25,365 nt of DNA from Ichthyosporea sp. XGB-2017a (lineage: Eukaryota; Opisthokonta; Ichthyosporea), in contig PDIM01000052.1 in NCBI GenBank assembly GCA_002811675.1, positions 62,233 to 87,597 of the forward strand, written 5' to 3'. The notes below the pieces were generated by a model. The model did no database searches. It saw only the letters and a list, made by a program, of their open reading frames with translations, and was not told the origin of the DNA. The position numbers and the translations under genes were made by a program. Below, piece by piece: positions 18,863 to 25,365 of the stretch. Positions within the stretch are counted from its first letter, which is position 1; the number at the start of each line of letters is the position of its first letter.

Positions 18863-21800
18863 TCATTTTGCCCTAAGGAGAGGAACGTTTTCTTCAGTAG
18901 CAGAGCTGACTCGACCTTTGTCTTGCAAATTTTCATCGCCAAAGCGAACAATAAGTTCACCGGTAATCAAATTACGCTTATAACCACCACGGCTTACAAA
19001 TGCAGAGAAAGATACAGGGTCATCAGCATCTACAGCCGCCCTCAGGCTTAAAACACATTGCCCCACTTGTCGGTGCCTATCACTCTTCCAAGAGTCCGGA
19101 TCAGTAGCAAATGTTAACACAATATGTTGTTCACGGATATATCGCTTTTCGCTTGGCATCAACTGTTGGACGATATTGTCATACGAAAAAATCAAACCAT
19201 TATCTGATATATCGGTATACTTGCGATACGGAACCGGTTCCATAAAGGGTCTTTTGTCCAGCTTTACATGGGGTTTCGTGCAGATATTAACGCTTTCTTG
19301 CTCTTTTACTTCTTTTTTTGATCTTTTCTTTTTTCTTTTCTCTTTAGACACAACCACACTCTCATCAGCCTGTTCCGCTTCACTACCACTACCTGGGTAT
19401 GTTGAAATATCAACGTTCAAAAAACCTGACGTCGAGCTTGGTGAAGACCCCAAAGCATTCATGTCCGTGGAAAAACTCGGGAGAATAGAGTTAGTCCTCA
19501 AGCCACCTTCGCCTGCTATAGTTCCCGACTCCCCCTCGACTACTTCTTTTTGATGAAATTTAAGATTTCTAATAATAATGCAGCAAGGCGAAGGAATTCC
19601 AAGGGGAATATAAGGTAAAGGGCAATTGATGTCGAAAACAGCATACACGGGCCTGTGGTCACTTGAAGTTACTGAAGGCACATAATTATATTCTTTTACG
19701 TTTACCTCTAATTCTGGCCAGTGTGAGAAAAGAACACGGTCACACCACGACGGAATACGGCCTTGTTTACTTTCATACTCATTGATGCCCCGTTCAAACT
19801 TGTAGGTTGGAGGAAAATCTATTTTAGGTTCATTAAAATCACAAAATACTCTTTCATTTCCCCTTTCAACATTAAGCTGGTCTTTCAGTCGCATTCTTTC
19901 ATAATCACCCTTTTCCATATCCCCTAGAATGTCTTCCTTAGACATATCTATTCTATAATTTAAGTCACCACACCAAAACACATACGGGGAGCTGTGTAAG
20001 ATGGAATGCTTTTGACCCAGTTTTAGTCCTTCCATAATTTCATGGAAGTCAGAATTCCGCTCTTTTACCTTTTGCTGGTGGGCCGCCAAGTGAGACGTAA
20101 TAAAGCATACTTGGGTCCGGTATATTTCAAAAGTAATACCGACCCCCCCTTTGTTCCACAGTACATGTGCAATCCCTGTAGCCTCCCTACTTACTTTAAT
20201 GTTTTTCACAAATGGAAGATGCTCTTCTCTAATGAATATTACCAAGCGAAGCCCCCCACTTCCAGTGACATCTCTGATATCTACACCTTGTTCAAGAGCA
20301 ACGTCCTCTTTCGGTTGATTTTTTTTTACCTTTGACACATCCGCTCCCCGCAAATTACCACTAACAATATTCGCTCCAGCTAGCTTGAGATAATTATGGC
20401 CAAGGCTCCGTTTAATCAGAGAGTAAAAATGGTCTTGCGAGTTTGCTCCATACACACACTCCTGAACTCCAATAACATACATGTCGTGTCGACCAGACAG
20501 CCAGCCACTAAGGTTCTCATCTGGCGTCGCATTACCAACGTTCCAAGTTCCTATAAATATCGATATAGGTTTCTTTGGGATCGTATCCCCCACTGTCGCC
20601 GCGAGTTGCATCTGTAGCTGGTTTATCTGCCTTGCACGTTCCAGCCTTTCTTCCTGAGCAACCAACAGTTCACTGTTCATCTTTGCAATGAGTCCATGAA
20701 CTTGCTCTTCGGCATGGAATATGCCTTCAAATTCTTGGAATCTTGTTGATCGGGAGTCGTTAGGTTTCTCAATGGTTTCACCACTGGCTAATTTTTTCAA
20801 ATACCGACTAAGGTGTTGGAGTGGGCGGGTTATATACATAGTTAAAAATATTGACACAAGAACTGACACAATAAAAAGTACACACGAAACAATAATTGAA
20901 CCAATAGTGTTTTCATCTATAGAAGAAAAAAAGTTATGTCTCGGAATAGTCATGAGTACCGTCCAAGAATCAGTCTCCACAACAGCACTTCTATACGAAT
21001 TGGTCAAGTACCAGGGATCACCATTGTTATCAATATAGTCCAAGAAGCCATTTGGATTTCGAATAAGACCTTGACAGGTACTTGCAATAAATGAAGACAT
21101 ATCTCCACTGACGGGAGTGGTTGTCGCAACCAGGTATTGAGAATTATTCAAACAAGATGAATAAGACGCGAGGGCCAGTTCCGAATCCAAAAATGGTTTT
21201 GATTGAATTAGCAATTCTGAAAAATCTTCACTTTGCACAAGTCCCGAAAAGGCAGTAGTTGGGTTATTATCGTTAAAGAGTCTATCCGCTAGCGCAAATC
21301 TGAAATGGGATGCTGTTTCATTTGTAATTATAATAGCCTTTTCCGTAGAAACGGAAATGTTATACCATAATGTGGTATTTGGTATTAGTGAACAGTTATA
21401 GGGATTGTACTTAAGATCTGATGCAACTACTTCTGTATAAGCCTGCCAGCAGCTATTCGGACCATCTAATGACATTTAGACATCAAATAAAACTCATCGT
21501 CAATATACATGACCGATTTAGCTTATACAATCAATGTCACATTCTTACCTTTATACACGTAGCTAACATTTCTTGGGTAACTTTCCGTGTCACCAATTAT
21601 CTGTGCTCCCGCATACTTGTCCCAAGGTGGAAAGGTAGCCTCTATCCAACTAAAGGTTGAGCCATTTATCTGTAGATTGAGAGAGAACATTGTATTGAAG
21701 CCTTTCAAATCATCCGCTGTCGGATTTTGCCCACCACTGACAAACCCTTGCTTTGAATTATAGAACAAATCAATCACATTTAGCGAAGCAACAGAAACGT

Positions 21801-22632
21801 TCACAAAATAGTCTATATCAGTCATTACACCTTTCCCCTTGTCGTCAGCATAGAGAGTTCCGATACTTTGAATATCGGACGTCGCCTGTGTCTGCCAGAT
21901 ACTCCACAACAGCCCTATCGCAAGCGCCTCTTGGATTACAAAAGACAACTGTTGATATACAGCAGGTGTAAACGAACAAGAGATTATTAATCAATTCTCA
22001 ATTAAAGGCAATTTCCTTCGTAAATGCACATTACTTACCACTAGCAACACGCGAATTGATAATCCACACCGTTTTCCCCGGGCAGGAAGGCTCTGGAGCC
22101 GGAGTCTTTCAGCTTCAGATATTTGCGAAGTTGTAGACTTCTTGGGCGTTTTCTTTTCACCATCATCACTTGTACTGTTTCGCTTTAGGGACTCTTCTCC
22201 TTCTTCTTCATCCTCATCTTCATATCCACCCTGTTCGCTATTGTTCTTTCTAACGCGCCGCTGCCTCAAGCCATCTTGCTCATCCATCGCATCTTGAGGC
22301 CGGAGAAAATCCTCCCGTCCGCCAGAAGTGGAAGGTTTCAGTACACCACTGCTACTTTCACCATGCGTAAGGCCATCACTTTGGGGTGCGCTTACTATGC
22401 CTTCCTCTACACCGCGAATATCCCTATCACTATCGGAATCATTCAACGCCGGCCCCACCGAATCCAATATTTGTGACCGGCCCTGAGACGGATCGAAGCT
22501 CCTATTGTGAATTACCGACTCATTTTCCACCAATAAGCCTTTAACTTTGCTGCCACTACTCCGCGAACGGTCATCGCCCCCTATTTCACATGCCCCACCT
22601 TCCTTCCCGTGAACTTGCAGAACCATAACCAT
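18863..22632 (-). CDS. Transmembrane Cache-HAMP-inositol polyphosphate 5-phosphatase (three exons)
   Basis: Exons 22039-22632, 21549-21948 and 18863-21465 join in phase over GT-AG introns of 90 and 83 bp, giving 1,198 residues. A disordered acidic/basic N-terminus (1-185) should be cytosolic. TM1 (about 190-216) crosses the exon 1/2 junction. Next come an extracellular region of about 300 residues with N-glycosylation sites and a double-Cache-like plan, TM2 (about 518-543), a HAMP-like linker (RPLQHLSRYLKKLASGE) and a coiled coil (about 583-620). The phosphatase domain (about 631-943) has every family motif: TWNVGN with N640, QE with E667, GDLN with D832 and N834, PSWCDRVLF, and SSDHRPV with D934 and H935. 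It should remove the 5-phosphate from phosphoinositides at the membrane. A C2-like C-terminus (about 945-1178) is split by a Lys-rich insert. The Cache assignment rests on topology and length and is the softest part; the phosphatase is firm. Confidence 0.9.
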
Positions 22633-23262
22633 AATATCACGCTTCTATCTTTAATCAAAGTTCTCGCATATATCCCCAGTTCCATTAGTCCATATGCTTT
22701 TTTAATATGCACACGACGTTCTTAATTTCCCACTCCCTTGCTCTCGCGCGATTGATTGAATAACTTATTACCAGCTCAGCCCGCCACTCTTATGCATCCC
22801 TTCCCGAAAAGCACGCTAAAGAATCTCAATATTTGCTGGTTTGGAAGTACTAATTCTCTCTCTCTGTTGTGTCTCTCTTCTATTCAGGGGTGCCTAGTGC
22901 ACTAGTTGCCAGTTGGTAGTCAGCTAGGTTCTTGTTATTCGAGTGGTAGTGGTCCTTACGGTGGGTGGTACTAATCTTCTTCTTCTTCTCCCTCTAGCTT
23001 GTGGTTGGTTCTTACTAATCTATCTCTCCTTCCTTTATTATAGGAGTCAGTCCCCTCACATCTTTTATCGCCTGGGCACAATTTATACAGCCCTGATCAT
23101 GCACAAGGTGATTCAGATAATCCCCCATCCCCTCCACAATCACCCATATGTGGTATAACCCTACCCTGAACCCTATACATATATAGCTATCTGTCTATTG
23201 GAATTTGGATCACCCTTTATTATTGTTTATCGCGGCCCCTAATTCTTCGTGGCCTGTCGACG
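22633..23262. other. Intergenic: 5-phosphatase promoter and possible plus-strand splice sites
   Basis: These 630 bp hold the upstream region of the minus-strand 5-phosphatase. On the plus strand, three pyrimidine-tract-AG sequences (ending near 22890, 22999 and 23043) look like 3' splice sites, which might feed the small plus-strand ORF at 23263. I could not build an in-frame spliced model: the best candidate exon (from 23044) hits TGA at 23167. No RNA gene recognised. Confidence 0.4.
23216..23221 (-). terminator. Possible poly(A) signal of the Sfi1-like gene
   Basis: AATAAA on the minus strand about 280 bp past the Sfi1-like stop. If used, that 3' UTR would run antisense through the whole 80-residue plus-strand ORF. 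Confidence 0.25.
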
Positions 23263-23505
23263 ATGCGTCATGCGGAGGAGCTTATAGGCGGTGCAAGGGC
23301 CAAGGCGACCTTCTTGCACTCCTTATCACAGGAGAAGAGGCTTCCAGTCTCCAGAACTCGTCAGTACTCGAACATCAACAAGAACATGCTCATCTTTGGC
23401 CTTGCCAAATGTCCACAGACAGGGACAGGCACATACATTCACCATCTTGAAACAGCTCAGGTAGTTGCAAATGTGGATGAAAGTTTTCACTGCACACTTA
23501 AATAA
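23263..23505 (+). CDS. Uncertain small protein, 80 residues
   Basis: ATG 23263 to TAA 23503-23505. I do not recognise the protein. It starts MRHAEELIGGARAKATFLH and ends in a mixed hydrophobic/polar segment (ETAQVVANVDESFHCTLK). Unlike most shadow ORFs it is not low-complexity and looks like a folded small protein. Its last 8 bases overlap the stop end of the Sfi1-like gene in convergent orientation. The frame stays open upstream to 23170, so an N-terminal extension or upstream exon is possible. It could equally be chance: an overlapping plus frame at 23205-23450 is also open. Confidence 0.3.
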   Translation: MRHAEELIGGARAKATFLHSLSQEKRLPVSRTRQYSNINKNMLIFGLAKCPQTGTGTYIHHLETAQVVANVDESFHCTLK

Positions 23506-25069
23506 GTTCGCCCATCTTCAGGTATACTTGTCGGCGTTTGTATAGTTCGACATAACTCAGCCGCATATCAGGGTCTTGCAAATCTCGCCCTTGGTTCTTC
23601 GTTGAGCTCTTTTGGCCTGTCACAATGCTTTTACTAAAACTGTCTTCCCTTGTACAAAACTTCTGTGTGTGAGTAGCCGTAGCCGACGTCTTTCTTTTTT
23701 CATCAATATGCTTTCGTCTATTTTGCACAGCAGCATAGTATTGTGTGGTCGCGTTTTCTTTATCCTCCGTTTCACTGTCAGCAATGTAAGAACCATTCCC
23801 ATCCAAATAACCCTTGGAAAATGCATCTTCATAACACAGAGAAGCGCGCTCGCGCTCACCTGCACGCTTCTGGTAAAAAGTGTAGCATTTCAACGCACGC
23901 ATTACTTTCAACTTCAAGTTTTTAAAGTAGTTGCGTCGGGCAACACATTGTTTCAAGACAACATCGAGCATTTCTGTATGCACGTCCAGCCTCATCGCTT
24001 TCATTCTCCCAACACGAATACGCAACTTTCTATTCCATATTAGAAGGGCATATCGTTTAACTTTAGCGATTCGAGCATCAGAAATGGTTTGTTCAAGAGC
24101 GTCCAGCTTGGCAAGTCTTTGCTCTCGACGATTCCTATAAAAAGCGAGAGTATTCTTCCATTTCGTAAAGTAGTCCAAGAACAAAGATTTTTCCTTTCGT
24201 TTCAGGGCCCCCCTCAGCATATTCCCTTCAACTAGCTCCATCCGAACAAAGCAGAGTGCGCGGCACCACTGCGCCCACCGCCAGCGAACAATCGCTGCAC
24301 CCCGAAAGCAAAGGTGCTTCTCACAAATGCTTGGGAGAAGAACGCCCACATAGAATTTTTTCCGTTTCCACTGAAGAAGAAGCACTTTAAGCAAATAGTT
24401 ATTGTGTGCTTTAATGCGATTAAGTCTTGTAAACTCCCTTTCCAGTCTTGTATGCAATTTTTGCTTAGCAAGACACGTTTTCTGCCACTTGGTAAAGAAA
24501 TCATAAAGAAGCTTGTGCCTCCTGAATAAAGATTTTTGGCGGTAGAGACACGCAGCTTGCGGCTCCAGAACATTCTGCACAAAGTCCAATCTGTTTTTCC
24601 ATTGATCAACCATTTTACGTAAAATGCCCAAATGCTGCTTTTTTGAAAGGTCTGCAACGAGAGAAGCGCGCGCCTCTTCCTTTAACCTCAATGCATTGCA
24701 CCAAACGCCCCACAGTGTCTGTAACGACCGGGCCCTCAATACCTGGGCAAGTAAGTCGTGCCTTTGCTTAAGTATACCTTCACGTGCTTTGCCGTGTTGG
24801 ACTATACTGGACCAACCCCGCACGATTTTAAGCAACAGGCAACGACTGAAAAACAGCCATGCGAGTTCTTCTCCTTCAGCATAGTTAACTTCATCAATAA
24901 AGTCATACAGTTTCTGTCTACGTAATACGGTTTTATCCACTGCGCTTGATCCACTTTCAAGTCCCTTGTTGTAGCATGTACTCTTTGTAGCTTCTGAAAC
25001 CATTGTTGCCCTACCCGTGTCACCGCGAAGCAACACTTTAATCAAACCACCGTTCGTTTTAGAATTCAT
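23498..25069 (-). CDS. Sfi1-like centrin-binding repeat protein
   Basis: A single 523-residue exon. Residues 75-350 are a continuous basic helix-rich region with tryptophans at 86, 123, 157, 195, 234, 268, 304 and 345, spaced 34-41 residues. Each sits in a unit such as LYDFFTKWQKTCLAK, LLLQWKRKKFY or LFLDYFTKWKNTLAFY, close to the Sfi1 consensus (hydrophobic pair, Phe/Leu, two residues, Trp-Lys/Arg). In yeast Sfi1 and its animal and ciliate relatives each repeat binds one centrin, making fibres at spindle poles, centrioles or basal bodies. Eight repeats is fewer than the twenty or so of yeast Sfi1. Residues 405-523 are polar and probably disordered. ATG 25069 is the first in the frame; a second ATG in another frame lies 8 bp upstream. 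It could be another Trp-repeat coiled-coil protein, but the spacing favours Sfi1. Confidence 0.75.
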   Translation of the reverse strand: MNSKTNGGLIKVLLRGDTGRATMVSEATKSTCYNKGLESGSSAVDKTVLRRQKLYDFIDEVNYAEGEELAWLFFSRCLLLKIVRGWSSIVQHGKAREGILKQRHDLLAQVLRARSLQTLWGVWCNALRLKEEARASLVADLSKKQHLGILRKMVDQWKNRLDFVQNVLEPQAACLYRQKSLFRRHKLLYDFFTKWQKTCLAKQKLHTRLEREFTRLNRIKAHNNYLLKVLLLQWKRKKFYVGVLLPSICEKHLCFRGAAIVRWRWAQWCRALCFVRMELVEGNMLRGALKRKEKSLFLDYFTKWKNTLAFYRNRREQRLAKLDALEQTISDARIAKVKRYALLIWNRKLRIRVGRMKAMRLDVHTEMLDVVLKQCVARRNYFKNLKLKVMRALKCYTFYQKRAGERERASLCYEDAFSKGYLDGNGSYIADSETEDKENATTQYYAAVQNRRKHIDEKRKTSATATHTQKFCTREDSFSKSIVTGQKSSTKNQGRDLQDPDMRLSYVELYKRRQVYLKMGELI

Positions 25070-25330
25070 AATTCATGGGCATCCTGTTGCCCTTTCACAT
25101 GTCTTTTCCCAAAAGACTTTTGTTGGATTTGAGTTTTATCTTGAAAAGGAGGGAGGGAAGATCGATTGGAAAAAGATTCGGGGATCAAAACAAATGTGAA
25201 GTGTATATTGTCCGCAACCCGTGCCTCCCAATTTGATAATAATCAAATCTACTCTAAATAAGCTCCTCCCACTAGCTTTAGTCAACTTTAGTCAATCTAT
25301 ATGAACGGATTTTTTTTGTTTTTCAAAATT

Positions 25331-25335
<5 letters not shown>
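25070..25335. other. Upstream region of the Sfi1-like gene
   Basis: These 266 bp should contain the promoter. CTTTAGTCAA occurs twice in tandem (about 25277-25296). The short ORF at 25017-25199 (plus) is an overlapping shadow. Nothing else recognisable. Confidence 0.4.

Positions 25336-25365
<30 letters not shown>
25336..25365. repeat. Poly(T) run at the window edge
   Basis: Thirty consecutive T residues reach the last base. A shorter T run occurs at 25-38 near the other edge. This may be a genuine homopolymer where assembly stopped, or the A-tail of a retroposed copy on the minus strand. It cannot be decided here. Confidence 0.6.

Noticed and set aside
6036-22632. Cyclase, ABCG, HECT and 5-phosphatase as one co-regulated signalling cluster
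   Set aside because: They are on mixed strands with separate promoters and introns, and nothing in the sequence shows coordinated control; proximity alone is not evidence.
22943-23158. Plus-strand ORF with hydrophobic stretches (71 codons)
   Set aside because: The hydrophobicity comes from CTT/TTC-rich pyrimidine tracts, there is no family resemblance, and it does not splice in frame to the ORF at 23263.
24232-24657. Minus-strand ORF of 141 codons inside the Sfi1-like gene
   Set aside because: It is an alternate frame of the Trp-repeat region with no recognisable domain; the main frame has regular repeats.
25336-25365. Poly(T) run as proof of a retrotransposon insertion
   Set aside because: No reverse-transcriptase fragment, target-site duplication or element body is visible beside it, and it lies at the window end.

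Overview
This is nuclear DNA from a unicellular eukaryote. Five lines of evidence support that: GT-AG introns of about 70-112 bp with GTAAG/GTATGT-type donors, AATAAA-type poly(A) signals, a mitochondrial ribosomal protein gene, a HECT ubiquitin ligase, and large multidomain receptors. I cannot name the lineage. A C2-WW-HECT ligase, an animal-style receptor guanylate cyclase and a WDCP-like protein suggest a microbe with an animal-like signalling toolkit. A centrin-binding (Sfi1-like) repeat protein suggests centrioles or basal bodies. No prokaryotic, viral, CRISPR or intact transposon features were seen.

Layout, left to right: (1) a WDCP-like WD-repeat/coiled-coil gene on the minus strand, five exons, 262-2882; (2) mitochondrial ribosomal protein bL34m on the minus strand, 3408-3716; (3) a divergent intergenic region holding four copies of a 34-bp tandem repeat; (4) an F-box protein on the plus strand, 4375-5967; (5) a 2,097-residue single-pass receptor guanylate cyclase on the minus strand, with no visible intron, 6036-12329; (6) an ABCG half-transporter on the minus strand, three exons, 12779-15064; (7) a NEDD4/Rsp5-type C2-WW3-HECT E3 ligase on the plus strand, two exons, 15837-18798; (8) a transmembrane Cache-HAMP-inositol polyphosphate 5-phosphatase on the minus strand, three exons, 18863-22632; (9) an uncertain 80-residue plus-strand ORF, 23263-23505; (10) an Sfi1-like tryptophan-repeat protein on the minus strand, 23498-25069; and a poly(T) run at the right edge.

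The two most interesting genes are membrane signal-transducing enzymes. The guanylate cyclase puts two LamG-like domains, cadherin-like beta repeats and a discoidin-like domain outside the membrane, and a degenerate kinase-homology domain plus a complete cyclase catalytic domain inside. The 5-phosphatase has the plan of a bacterial chemoreceptor or histidine kinase (TM, extracellular Cache-like sensor, TM, HAMP, coiled coil), but its output domain is a complete phosphoinositide 5-phosphatase followed by a C2-like region. If the splicing model is right, this would be a receptor that converts an extracellular ligand into phosphoinositide dephosphorylation. The genes are not an operon. Neighbouring genes meet tail to tail within 64-68 bp, so 3' ends probably overlap. 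All domain calls come from reading translated motifs; no database search was possible.
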